A stretch of 29,708 bases of DNA, taken from JAAYZQ01 sp041300865. GTDB lineage: Bacteria > Chloroflexota > Anaerolineae > JAAYZQ01. The notes beneath the pieces are model-generated. The model was not told where the DNA came from. It was given only the letters and a program-made list of their open reading frames with translations, and made no database searches. Each line of letters opens with the position of its first letter. Within the stretch, counting starts at the first letter, position 1. Both the position numbers and the translations under genes were made by a program. Shown here piece after piece: positions 1 to 7,622 of this stretch. The stretch covers positions 1 through 29,708 of the forward strand of contig JBFYTF010000222.1 in assembly GCA_041300865.1 (NCBI GenBank). The letters run 5' to 3'.

Positions 1-20
1 CTAGTATTCTACCACAAAAC

Positions 21-845
21 TCAGGGGCAGCCAAGCAAAGATGGCGCCACGGTACTCTTGCCTCCCCTGGCGCTGGTATCAGTTGCTGCTTCCGGCAGGA
101 CCTCCGCCTTGGCCGCGACCAGATCCTGCTCGGCCTTGTCCCGAGGAATGGGCTTCATGTCGGCCAACACCGTCTCGATGTTGTCCTTGAGGTCCTGAAA
201 GACCTCGCGGATGCTCCTTGTGGCATCGATGCGGCAGAAATGGTACTCGTCGACCATGACCTCGAACTGGGCCAGGAGCCGGCTCTGATATTCCATGAAG
301 GCCTCATAGTAATCTCGATTGGACAAGAAGTCCATGCCCGACTCCCAGTAGCTGAAGCCGCGGGCATTGAGGACACGGGGGATGAGCCGCGGCAGGTCCG
401 CCTGCAGATAGTAGACAGCGTCGGGCACGAGGGCAAAGCCAAACACGTCCCGAATCCAGCCGGGATCGACACCGCGCACCATTGCCCGGGCGATGATGGA
501 ATAGATGTAGCGATCGGTCAGCACCACGAACCCGGCGCGCAGGGCGGGGAGGATGAGCTTTTCCAGCCGGTCAACCATGTCGGTGGCGTAGAACAGGTTG
601 GCGGTCAGGTTGCCCAGCGTGTGGCCCTGCATTGCCTCCTTGATGCCCTTGCCCGCCAGGGCCGAGCGCTTCAGGCCGGTAGCCTGAACGGCGTAGCCCT
701 GCCCCTCGATCCACTCGCGGAGCAGCGCGATCTGCGTGGAGCGGCCGACCCCATCGGTGCCTTCGAGGACGATGAGGCGACCCGGCAGGTACTTGACGCG
801 GGCGAGGCCGGCCAACCCTTCTCCGTAGAAACGTACATCGGTCAT
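21..845 (-). CDS. Thymidylate-kinase-like P-loop protein, Walker A Lys replaced by Arg
   Basis: A 274-residue protein of the thymidylate kinase fold, related to the gene just upstream. The P-loop near residues 29-37 reads GTDGVGRST, so the lysine normally used to bind phosphate is Arg35. The DR(Y) motif (LTDRYIYS) that normally positions the nucleotide is kept. I chose the ATG at 845 because it overlaps the stop of the upstream kinase (ATGA) and has GAGGAG before it; a longer reading frame upstream only runs through the neighbour. It is longer than a standard thymidylate kinase (about 210 residues), with an extra C-terminal tail rich in Ala, Glu and Lys. The coupled start suggests equal output with its partner, perhaps a heterodimer. 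Activity is doubtful because of the Lys-to-Arg change. It could be a regulatory subunit or a kinase with altered chemistry. Confidence 0.8.
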   Translation of the reverse strand: MTDVRFYGEGLAGLARVKYLPGRLIVLEGTDGVGRSTQIALLREWIEGQGYAVQATGLKRSALAGKGIKEAMQGHTLGNLTANLFYATDMVDRLEKLILPALRAGFVVLTDRYIYSIIARAMVRGVDPGWIRDVFGFALVPDAVYYLQADLPRLIPRVLNARGFSYWESGMDFLSNRDYYEAFMEYQSRLLAQFEVMVDEYHFCRIDATRSIREVFQDLKDNIETVLADMKPIPRDKAEQDLVAAKAEVLPEAATDTSARGGKSTVAPSLLGCP

Positions 846-1603
846 GGCTCGCTCCTCTCCGGCAGCACCTCGTCCAGGTAGCGGCCGTAGACGCTTTCGG
901 CGGCCAGAACTTCGCGCCACGCGCTGGGCTCGGCACGGAGTGCTCCCACAAGGAGGGGCTTGATGATGCCCCGGACGATCTCTTGCTGCTCGATGAGAGG
1001 CAGGGTGGCGTCGATGACGGTCAGCCGGAACTCGTCGACCATCTCTTCGTACTCTTCCAGGATGCTCTTCTGAAACAGGGCAAAGCTCTCGCCCGGGTCA
1101 TCGCTCAGTCCCAGGTCCAGGCCCGCTTCATAGTACTTGAGGGTCGGACGGCCGTCCATGATGCGCCGCAGAGACTCTTCGAGGGGAACACGAAAGTAAA
1201 ACGCAACCGTGGGCCGCACGGCAAACGCATACACTTTGCGAACCCAGCTTGGCGGGACCCCGCGGGCTGCGTCGCGACCAAAGGCGGTATAGATGTAGCG
1301 ATCGGCGAGGACGATGGCCCCTGCTTTAAGCGCAGGCAGGATCTGGCGTTCAGTGCGGTCGGCCAGGTCGGCGGCGTGGATGAGGCTGAAAGAGGTGGGC
1401 GTAAGCATCTGTTTCTTTTTGCCCAACTTGGTCGTCTCTTTGACCAAGGGCGACGAGTTCCATTCGCTGAACGCTACGCAGTAGCCCTGGCCGACGAGCC
1501 ACTTGCGCAAAAGATCGAGCTGCGTGCTTTTGCCCGAGCCATCAATGCCTTCGACGATGAAGAGCTTGCCCGGCAGCGCTCTTCCGTCTGGCAATTGTGC
1601 CAT
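842..1603 (-). CDS. Thymidylate kinase (dTMP kinase) family protein
   Basis: This 253-residue protein would phosphorylate dTMP to dTDP with ATP in the cytoplasm, if it keeps the family function. The Walker A motif GIDGSGKST at residues 19-27 is intact (Lys25), and the DRYIYT motif is present in the middle. The start at 1603 follows AAGGAAG at good spacing. The gene is first in a two-gene unit, and the next gene begins inside its stop codon. It is longer than typical Tmk and diverges in the lid and C-terminal region, so the substrate could be another nucleotide. A promoter and a foldable leader lie upstream. Confidence 0.82.
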   Translation of the reverse strand: MAQLPDGRALPGKLFIVEGIDGSGKSTQLDLLRKWLVGQGYCVAFSEWNSSPLVKETTKLGKKKQMLTPTSFSLIHAADLADRTERQILPALKAGAIVLADRYIYTAFGRDAARGVPPSWVRKVYAFAVRPTVAFYFRVPLEESLRRIMDGRPTLKYYEAGLDLGLSDDPGESFALFQKSILEEYEEMVDEFRLTVIDATLPLIEQQEIVRGIIKPLLVGALRAEPSAWREVLAAESVYGRYLDEVLPERSEP

Positions 1604-1648
1604 ATTCTACTTCCTTTCCGTCAGATGAAAACGCCAGCAGAGCTGTAG

Positions 1649-1743
1649 TGAGAGTCTCGCGATCCGGGCAGCAAACGGGACGCCCAGCGAGTTGTGCAAG
1701 CGCGAAACCGAGAGCCCACCTCTCGCGGATGTTGAGACTCTCA
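1649..1743 (-). other. Candidate structured 5' leader RNA of the thymidylate-kinase pair
   Basis: Read on the minus strand, the leader begins about 10 bases upstream of a perfect 10-base arm (1743-1734, TGAGAGTCTC) that pairs with 1658-1649. A 3x3 internal loop follows, then a 5-bp helix (1730-1726 with 1666-1662), and inside it a hairpin CGAGAG-GTGGG-CTCTCG at 1725-1709. All pairs are Watson-Crick. No U-tract follows, so it is not a classical terminator. It ends about 45 bases before the start codon. It does not match a riboswitch class I can name. Confidence 0.45.
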
Positions 1744-1760
1744 GGACTCCGGGTGCAGGG

Positions 1761-1789
1761 ATTATAGCACAGTTTGGTCCCGCAGGCAA
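1761..1789 (-). promoter_or_regulatory. Sigma70-type promoter for the thymidylate-kinase pair
   Basis: On the minus strand, TTGCCT (1789-1784) is separated by 17 bases from a perfect TATAAT (1766-1761). The predicted transcript start is near 1754, giving a leader of about 150 bases before the start codon at 1603. Confidence 0.75.
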
Positions 1790-1795
1790 CTTGAC

Positions 1796-2728
1796 TCACA
1801 AACTCGTGAGCGGTGCATCCATGCCGGCGGTCCAATAGGCGACGGCCATATGCGGCGTGTTGTGGTGCCAGGCCAGGCGACCATCGGGGGCGAGCAGGAT
1901 GACCCCGCCCAGCCCATTTACCTTTTCTCCTAACACGGTGATTGCCGCCCGGGTGGCGTGCTCAGGATCGTCGGTTTCCGCCAGGAAGTGGAGGGCGAGG
2001 CGGGCGAGAAGGACCTTGGCGATGCTTTCGCCCCAGCCGGTGGTGGAGGTGCCACCCAAGGCGTCGTCGGCGTAGAAGCCGCAACCGACCATGGGAACAT
2101 CGCCAACGCGGCCGGGCATCTTGTTGGGCGTGCCGCCCGTGGAGGTGCCGGCGGCAACGTGTCCCTGGGAGTCGAGGGCCACACAGCCGACCGTGTCGGC
2201 GCTCCGCTCCCGGTGGGCCGGCTCGTCGCCCCAACCCTCGGCAAAGGAGGCCCGGGCCGAGTAGGTGCGGTCGTAGAGCAGCTTCTGCCAGCGCTCGAAC
2301 TCGCGCGGAACGGCGAGGTCCGTCAGGTCGCAGGTGTCAAAGCCCAGCTTGTGGGCAAAACGCTGGGCCCCCTGGGCCACGAGGAGGACATGCTCGCTTT
2401 TTTCCATGACGGCCCGGGCAAGGCGAATGGGATTGCGGATAAACTGCACACCGGCCACAGCGCCCACCTTCAGCCCGTCGCCGTGCATAAAGCCGGCATC
2501 GAGCTCCACCTGACCATCGGCGTTGAGAAAGGAGCCGCGGCCGGCGTCAAAGGTCTCGTCGTTCTCCAAGATGACGATGGCCGCCTCGGCGGCATCCAGG
2601 GCGCTGCCCCCGGCGGCGAGGACCTGCCAGCCGGCCTCTACTGCGCGACGAGTGCCCTGCCGGTGCGCCTCCTGCTCGCGGATGGGAATGTCAAACGCAC
2701 CGCCGTGCACAATAATCGCTGGCTTCAT
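1796..2728 (-). CDS. Isoaspartyl peptidase / L-asparaginase, Ntn-hydrolase family (T2)
   Basis: A 310-residue Ntn-hydrolase of the plant-type asparaginase / isoaspartyl dipeptidase family. These enzymes are made as a precursor that cuts itself before a threonine, which then becomes the nucleophile. Here that residue is Thr179, in SADTVGCVALD, followed by the glycine-rich TSTGGTPNKMPGRVGD stretch that shapes the substrate pocket. The N-terminal MKPAIIVHGGA and the DAGRGS segment near residue 61 are also typical. Length matches the family. The ATG at 2728 has GGGGGAG upstream. No signal peptide is seen, so it acts in the cytoplasm, clearing isoaspartyl dipeptides or hydrolysing asparagine. It has its own promoter between it and fabF. 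Confidence 0.92.
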   Translation of the reverse strand: MKPAIIVHGGAFDIPIREQEAHRQGTRRAVEAGWQVLAAGGSALDAAEAAIVILENDETFDAGRGSFLNADGQVELDAGFMHGDGLKVGAVAGVQFIRNPIRLARAVMEKSEHVLLVAQGAQRFAHKLGFDTCDLTDLAVPREFERWQKLLYDRTYSARASFAEGWGDEPAHRERSADTVGCVALDSQGHVAAGTSTGGTPNKMPGRVGDVPMVGCGFYADDALGGTSTTGWGESIAKVLLARLALHFLAETDDPEHATRAAITVLGEKVNGLGGVILLAPDGRLAWHHNTPHMAVAYWTAGMDAPLTSL

Positions 2729-2773
2729 TCTACTCCCCCGGGCATAGAGTGGGGCCTGGCCGGCCTCGTGGTG

Positions 2774-2802
2774 ATTTTACTCCACTTCCGGCGGAGCGTC
2801 AA
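2774..2802 (-). promoter_or_regulatory. Promoter of the asparaginase gene
   Basis: Minus-strand TTGACG (2802-2797), 17-base spacer, TAAAAT (2779-2774). The predicted start is near 2767, leaving a leader of about 39 bases. It sits just past the fabF stop codon. Confidence 0.65.
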
Positions 2803-2816
2803 AACCTCAGAACTGC

Positions 2817-4061
2817 TCAGCCCTCCCAGCGGCGCAGGATGATGGTTGCATTGTGGCCGCCAAAGCCGAACGAGTTGGAGAGGGCAGTGTGCGGGTGGCT
2901 TTCGCGCGCCCGGTTGGGCACATAGTCCAGGTCGCATTCCGGGTCGGGCGTCTCGTAGTTGATGGTCGGGTGCACGATGCCTGTCTGCAGCGTCTTGGCA
3001 GCAGCAATGGCCTCCACGGCGCCGGAAGCGCCCATGAGGTGGCCAATCATGGACTTGGTCGAGCTGATTTCCAGCCGGTTAGCATGGTCGCCAAAGACGG
3101 TGTGGATGGCGCGGGTCTCGGTGGCGTCGTTAAGGGGGGTGCTGGTGCCGTGGGCGTTGATGTAGTCGATGTCCTCGGGGCGCATGCCCGCGTCCTGCAG
3201 CGCGTTGAGCATGCAGAGAGCAGCGCCGCCGCCGTCCTCGTCGGGTGCTGTGATGTGAAAGGCATCCGACGAGGCGCCATAGCCGACCAGCTCGGCATAA
3301 ATCCGGGCACCTCGCCGCTGAGCGTGCTCCAGGCTCTCGAGGACCAGGACGCCGGCACCTTCGCTCATGACAAAACCATCGCGGGTGGCGTCAAAAGGCC
3401 GGCTGGCCCGCTCGGGCTCGTCGTTGCGGTGGGACACGGCCTTCATGTTGCTGAAGGCGGCCAGGGTGAGGGGATGCATGAGCGACTCTCCCCCGCCGCA
3501 GATCATCACCTCGGCCGCGCCCCAGCGAATGCGCTCGGCAGACTCGCCGAGGGCGTTGCTGCCCGTCGCGCAGGCCGAGTTCAGAGACATGGCGACGCCG
3601 TGGAGCCCATACTTGATGGCAATCTCACCCGCTCCGGCGTTGGGCATCATCATGGGCGCCATGAGAGCGCTGACGCGTTTGGGGCCCCGGCTCAGCATGA
3701 CGTCGTAGCCATTGAGGAGGGTGCCCATGCCACCCATGCCTGTCCCCACAATGACCCCGACGTGGCGGTTGTCGCCATTGTGGCCGAAGGTCAACCGGGC
3801 GTCGGCGATGGCCTGGTCGGCCGCCGCCAGGATCAACTGGCTGAAGCGATCCGTCCGCTTGGCTTGCTTGGGCCCCAGCAGCGCAACAGGGTCAAAGCCC
3901 TTGACCTCGCCCGCCATGCGAACAGCCTCCTGCGAGGCGTCGTAGGCGGTGATGATCCCGATCCCCGAGCGCCCGGCGACGAGGCCGGTCCAGAACGTGT
4001 CGACGTCGTTGCCCAGTGGATTGAGGGTGCCCATACCCGTTATGACGACTCGTGTACGCAT
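2817..4061 (-). CDS. fabF: Beta-ketoacyl-ACP synthase II
   Basis: This 414-residue condensing enzyme elongates acyl-ACP with malonyl-ACP in type II fatty acid synthesis. The thiolase-fold catalytic residues are all visible: Cys164 in NSACATGSNA, His304 in INAHGTSTPLND, Lys336 in SSTKSM and His341 in IGHLMGASG. The C-terminal FGFGGHN loop that gates the site is present. I chose the ATG at 4061 because GGAGG lies 7 bases upstream and the protein then begins MRTRVVITGMGT, as FabF proteins do. The frame stays open for 8 more codons upstream without a better ribosome site. It is divergent from fabK, so the block has both condensing and reducing steps; acpP, fabD and fabG are not in the window. Confidence 0.95.
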   Translation of the reverse strand: MRTRVVITGMGTLNPLGNDVDTFWTGLVAGRSGIGIITAYDASQEAVRMAGEVKGFDPVALLGPKQAKRTDRFSQLILAAADQAIADARLTFGHNGDNRHVGVIVGTGMGGMGTLLNGYDVMLSRGPKRVSALMAPMMMPNAGAGEIAIKYGLHGVAMSLNSACATGSNALGESAERIRWGAAEVMICGGGESLMHPLTLAAFSNMKAVSHRNDEPERASRPFDATRDGFVMSEGAGVLVLESLEHAQRRGARIYAELVGYGASSDAFHITAPDEDGGGAALCMLNALQDAGMRPEDIDYINAHGTSTPLNDATETRAIHTVFGDHANRLEISSTKSMIGHLMGASGAVEAIAAAKTLQTGIVHPTINYETPDPECDLDYVPNRARESHPHTALSNSFGFGGHNATIILRRWEG

Positions 4062-4206
4062 ATTGATCCTCCAGCAGACATGCAATGCACTGGTTGCTCC
4101 TCATCCTACTAACACCATCACCGCCCAAAAGATGCGCACGCGCGCATCGTCCGGCCATGATGGGTGTTGTATCGAGACAGCAAGGCAGGCACGAAGGAGG
4201 AGAGGC

Positions 4207-5154
4207 ATGATTCGAACCAGGCTGTGCGAGCTGCTGGGCATCGAGCACCCCATCGTGCAGGGAGGGATGGCCTGGGCGGCCGGCGCCGAGCTGGCGGCGG
4301 CGGTGAGCAACGCCGGAGGCCTGGGTATCGTCGGTGCCGGCAACCTGCCCGCCGAGGCCGTGCGGGCGGAACTGAGGCGGGTGCGAACCCTGACGAGCAA
4401 GCCGTTTGGGGCCAACGTCCCGATCTTTACGGCAGGCGCCCACGAGACGGTGAAGGTCTTTATTGAGGAGGGGGTGTCGGTGGTGACGGTCGGTGGGGGG
4501 AATGCCGGGCCCTACCTGGAGCCGCTCCGCCGGGCCGGCATCCGCGTGATTCCCGTGGTTGCTTCCGTGGCCCTGGCCCGGCGCATGGCCCGCCAGGGTG
4601 TAGACGCCCTCATCGCAGAGGGCATGGAGTCGGGAGGACACATCGGCGACGTGGCGACACTGCCCCTGGTGCCACAGGTGGTGGATGCCGTTGACCTGCC
4701 GGTCATTGCCGCGGGTGGCATCGCCGACGGGCGCGGCCTGGCTGCCGCCCTGGCCCTGGGTGCCGTGGGCGTGCAGATGGGCACGCGCTTTATCTGCACT
4801 GTAGAATGCGCGGCCCACGCCAACTACAAGGAGCGCATCGTGCAAGCCCATGATCGGGCAACCATGGTGACCGGCACCCGCTTCGGACACCCGGTGCGCT
4901 GCATCCGCGGTCCCTTTGTGAAGCGCTACGAGGACCTGGAGAAGAGCGGCTGCACGGAGGAAGAGTTCGTGGCCATGGGCGCGGGCACGCTGCACCAAGC
5001 CATGGTGGACGGCGATGTGGTGCAGGGATCGGTCATGGCCGGCCAGGCGGCGGGACTGGTGTCTGACGTGATCACGGTGAAGGCACTGATCGATCGGACC
5101 ATGGCCGAGGCCGAGACGGCCCTGCGGCGCGCCACCGGGTTGATATCCGCCTGA
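4207..5154 (+). CDS. fabK: FMN-dependent enoyl-ACP reductase II (FabK / nitronate monooxygenase family)
   Basis: A 315-residue FMN TIM-barrel protein. FabK reduces trans-2-enoyl-ACP with NAD(P)H in the last step of each fatty acid cycle, while relatives oxidise alkyl nitronates. The FabK assignment rests on the EGMESGGHIG motif with His145, the GGIADGRG phosphate-binding loop at 170-177, the AVGVQMGTRF segment, the length, and the neighbouring fabF and SDR reductase. The start at 4207 follows AAGGAGGAG. The frame is open upstream but codes nothing recognisable there. The gene diverges from fabF across 145 bases in which I find no convincing promoter. A nitronate monooxygenase role remains possible. 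Confidence 0.85.
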   Translation: MIRTRLCELLGIEHPIVQGGMAWAAGAELAAAVSNAGGLGIVGAGNLPAEAVRAELRRVRTLTSKPFGANVPIFTAGAHETVKVFIEEGVSVVTVGGGNAGPYLEPLRRAGIRVIPVVASVALARRMARQGVDALIAEGMESGGHIGDVATLPLVPQVVDAVDLPVIAAGGIADGRGLAAALALGAVGVQMGTRFICTVECAAHANYKERIVQAHDRATMVTGTRFGHPVRCIRGPFVKRYEDLEKSGCTEEEFVAMGAGTLHQAMVDGDVVQGSVMAGQAAGLVSDVITVKALIDRTMAEAETALRRATGLISA

Positions 5155-5339
5155 GTCTCAATCCGCAGGCGGAAGCGGAACGACTGCGTGCGTCCTGCCC
5201 AGGCCCTCGTCCGCAGGGGATTCCGAAGAACCAACCGCTAAACCGGCGCCGCAACGGTGCTGCCCGCCTCGTGTTGGATTCATTGCCAACCGGCGGGCGC
5301 GCGCGTGCCTGCCGACCACGACATGGAAGGGAGACGACT

Positions 5340-6134
5340 GTGAGCGAGAAGGCACTTTCCGGCTGGGCGCTGATCCTGGGGGCGTCCAGCGGCTTTGGGG
5401 CAGCAACCTGCCGGGCTCTCTCGGCGGCGGGCATGGACATCGCCGGCGTGCACCTGGACACCAAGGCGAACATGCCCCGAGTTGAGGCCGTGATCGACGA
5501 TGTGAAGGCTCAGGGGCGGCGAGCCCTGTTTTTCAACGTGAACGCCGCCGACGAGGGGAAGCGCCAAGAAGTCCTGGACGAGCTCAAGCGAGAGGCAGGA
5601 CAGGGGAGCGTCAAGCTCGTGCTGCACTCCCTGGCCTTTGGCTCCCTGCTGCCACTGGTGGGTGCCGTGCCCGGCGAAGGCACGAGCAAGGCCCAAATGG
5701 AGATGACCCTGGACGTCATGGCGCACAGCCTGGTTTATTGGGTGCAGGACCTGGTATGGCGCGACCTGCCGGCCGACGACGCGCGCGTCTATGCCATGAC
5801 GAGTGCCGGCAGCCATCGAGCCTTCCCGCACTATGCAGCCGTGGGCGCGGCCAAGGCCGCTCTCGAGAGCCACATCCGCTACCTGGCCGTTGAGCTGGCG
5901 CCGCGCAAGATCAAGTGCAACGCCATCCAGGCCGGCATCACCGACACGCCGGCGCTGCGCCAGATCCCCGGCCACGAGGCCGCGATGCGCTACGCGGTCA
6001 AGCGCCATCCCTACGGACGCATGACCGAGCCCGAGGACGTGGCGAACGCCCTCGTGGCGCTGGCAGCGCCGGGGTGTGCCTGGATGACCGGTCAGGTGAT
6101 CCGCGTCGACGGCGGCGAGGACGTGATCACCTGA
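5340..6134 (+). CDS. SDR-family enoyl-ACP reductase-like protein (FabI/FabL type)
   Basis: A 264-residue Rossmann short-chain dehydrogenase. The cofactor loop near residue 14 reads GASSGFG, as in classical SDR and FabL enzymes. The active site is Tyr165 followed by Lys172 (Y-x6-K), the spacing of FabI/FabL enoyl-ACP reductases rather than the Y-x3-K of ordinary SDRs. LVLHSLAFG near 94-102 and the C-terminal MTGQVIRVDGG also fit that group. I chose the GTG at 5340 because GAAGGGAG precedes it and the protein then begins just before the first beta strand. It lies 185 bases after fabK on the same strand. Its stop overlaps the end of the converging inhibitor gene by 8 bases. Another SDR substrate cannot be ruled out. 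Confidence 0.8.
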   Translation: MSEKALSGWALILGASSGFGAATCRALSAAGMDIAGVHLDTKANMPRVEAVIDDVKAQGRRALFFNVNAADEGKRQEVLDELKREAGQGSVKLVLHSLAFGSLLPLVGAVPGEGTSKAQMEMTLDVMAHSLVYWVQDLVWRDLPADDARVYAMTSAGSHRAFPHYAAVGAAKAALESHIRYLAVELAPRKIKCNAIQAGITDTPALRQIPGHEAAMRYAVKRHPYGRMTEPEDVANALVALAAPGCAWMTGQVIRVDGGEDVIT

Positions 6135-6426
6135 TGGTCACCTCGTAGTCCCTCGTCTCACGCGCCTGCCCTTCCCAGGGGCGGCGGTAGTGGAAGCGGA
6201 GGTGGGTCCTGCCGAGCTGCAGCGCCCGGAACTGGAACACCTCTCGCCCGCCGGCACCAACCCCTGGGCCGCTCGTCTCAAACTGCTGTGAGAGGAGGGC
6301 CAGGTAAGACCCGTCTGCCTCCACCTGCCAGCTATAGCCCGTCGTCGGGTTCGCGGGCAGGACAACGGCCAACTCCTCCCCCGCGGCCACCTCGATCGGG
6401 CCGCGGGGGTCTTGTAGTGTCTTCAT
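6127..6426 (-). CDS. Chagasin-type cysteine peptidase inhibitor (I42 family)
   Basis: A 99-residue protein with the three loop motifs that chagasins push into the active cleft of papain-like proteases: NPTTGYSW near residue 28, GAGGREVF near 58, and RRPWEG near 81. It has no signal peptide, so it should act inside the cell. The start at 6426 follows GGAAGG with a 9-base spacer. It is downstream of a papain-like protease by 31 bases on the same strand, so both are probably made from one transcript and the inhibitor would restrain that protease. Its 3' end overlaps the converging reductase gene. Confidence 0.87.
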   Translation of the reverse strand: MKTLQDPRGPIEVAAGEELAVVLPANPTTGYSWQVEADGSYLALLSQQFETSGPGVGAGGREVFQFRALQLGRTHLRFHYRRPWEGQARETRDYEVTIR

Positions 6427-6457
6427 CTCCCTTTGCCTTCCGCAAGGCGGCGCGGGT

Positions 6458-7393
6458 CTAGCGGAGCAGCACCCTGATGATCCGTGCCAGAAGGTTGCAT
6501 CCCGGCTCGGGCTGCGGCTCTGGCCCCGGCCCGGGCCCGCCGCCCGGGACAACACCGGCGACACCATACATCGGAAATTGGGCGTCGATGTCGCACTCGC
6601 CGTAGCCGATGCGGAACCAACCCGCGTCGCCCCAGCTGGTCCCCCAGCTGTTTTTGCAGAGCCAGGCCTGGTCAGCCTCGGAGTAGCCGACGACGCAGAT
6701 GGCATGGTAGCCCGCCAGGTCGGTGCTGGTTTGGCGGTAAACGCCGTTCCGGTAGCTGAAAAAGTCGCGGTAGACGGCCATGCAGCCAATCATCGGGCCG
6801 TTATTGGCCAGCCACTCCTTGCGGAGGCCATGATCAAAGATCTCTTGCCACTCGGTGACCTTCAAGCCGCGGCCCTGCCAGTCGGTACAGGAAGACGAGC
6901 AGGGCATATCGTGATCCTGGTAGGGGAAGCAGGCCTCGTCGGGCACGCCCTGGTTCTTGGCATAGTCCAGGGCATAGGTGGGCCACCAGCCGCTGTCACA
7001 GCAGTTTCCGCAGCCGCAGAAGAAGAGATGTGCCTCGGAGAGATCGGGCTGCAGGGCCGAGTTGGCCTCGTGCCGCTTGAGCATGGTCTCCAGCACTGCC
7101 ACCGTGCCAAAGGCGACGCACGCGCCGCAGCTCTCCTGATCTCGGATGGCCGTCGTCCAGTCGGCACCCTGGACGCTGCGCCAGTCCCAGGCAGGTGGAA
7201 AGCTGGCTGCCCGTGGCAGCGCCCTGTGCCGCTCTGTGGCCAGGCGCTCCATCTCCTCCGGCACCAGGCGCAGTCCCAGGCGCCGATCCTGCTCCTCCGG
7301 GGGAAGGGCGGAGAGGGAGGTCGCACCCGCCCGCCAATTAAAGCCCCGTTCGCCAATGGCCCGTTCCAGGCTCCGCAGTTCACCTTCAGACAT
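6458..7393 (-). CDS. Papain-like cysteine peptidase (C1A family)
   Basis: A 311-residue protease. Catalytic residues are Gln86 (oxyanion hole), Cys92 in QESCGACVAF, His230 in GYHAICVVGY and Asn248 in CKNSWGTSWG. The tryptophan that usually follows the catalytic cysteine is valine. Residues 1-60 look like a short propeptide, with an NWRAGATSLSALP segment. A cysteine-rich insert (CGCGNCC, then CSSSC) lies at 126-169. The C-terminus is a Gly/Pro-rich linker (284-298) followed by a basic amphipathic tail, CNLLARIIRVLLR. No signal peptide is seen. The ATG at 7393 follows CAGGAGC. The chagasin-type gene downstream is the likely partner. The propeptide and the inhibitor give two layers of restraint on one enzyme. 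Confidence 0.9.
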   Translation of the reverse strand: MSEGELRSLERAIGERGFNWRAGATSLSALPPEEQDRRLGLRLVPEEMERLATERHRALPRAASFPPAWDWRSVQGADWTTAIRDQESCGACVAFGTVAVLETMLKRHEANSALQPDLSEAHLFFCGCGNCCDSGWWPTYALDYAKNQGVPDEACFPYQDHDMPCSSSCTDWQGRGLKVTEWQEIFDHGLRKEWLANNGPMIGCMAVYRDFFSYRNGVYRQTSTDLAGYHAICVVGYSEADQAWLCKNSWGTSWGDAGWFRIGYGECDIDAQFPMYGVAGVVPGGGPGPGPEPQPEPGCNLLARIIRVLLR

Positions 7394-7514
7394 CGCTTCG
7401 CTCCTGTCTCCGAGGCCTTGCGTGGGACAGCCATATAGAGTACCGGGAGGCGGGGTGCCGCGTGCCGCTGGCCTCGGCTTTCGGCTGCACGGCCCATACA
7501 CTCCTCGTGTTCGC

Positions 7515-7543
7515 ATTATAGCAACTTTCGCGGCGAGTGTCAA
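7515..7543 (-). promoter_or_regulatory. Perfect consensus promoter of the protease-inhibitor unit
   Basis: Minus-strand TTGACA (7543-7538), 17-base spacer, TATAAT (7520-7515). The predicted start is near 7508, giving a leader of about 115 bases. An exact match to both boxes suggests high basal expression. Confidence 0.85.
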
Positions 7544-7622
7544 CGCTTGCTTTGCCAGGCCCAAGCTGCGGGCTTGGTCGTTTGTGTTGTTTGTGGGCTA
7601 TATGCGGAGGAGGATATGGCCG

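Noticed and set aside
1795..1810. CTCAC...GTGAG inverted repeat at the asparaginase stop as a terminator
   Set aside because: The stem has only 5 pairs and no T-run follows on the minus strand.
1958..2842. Long plus-strand frame opposite the asparaginase
   Set aside because: It mirrors a gene with clear catalytic motifs on the other strand, and its product shows no family features.
2853..4112. Long plus-strand frame opposite fabF
   Set aside because: fabF has all active-site motifs. The opposite frame is a GC-rich shadow.
4062..4206. Divergent promoters between fabF and fabK
   Set aside because: I found TAGGAT-like and TTGCTC-like hexamers but no pair with acceptable spacing.
3892..4998. 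Minus-strand frame across the fabF-fabK gap
   Set aside because: It overlaps two well-supported genes and reads as His/Gly/Arg-rich filler with no ribosome site.
5155..5339. RNA gene or promoter between fabK and the SDR gene
   Set aside because: No tRNA-like fold and no convincing -35/-10 pair are visible; it appears to be a plain spacer.
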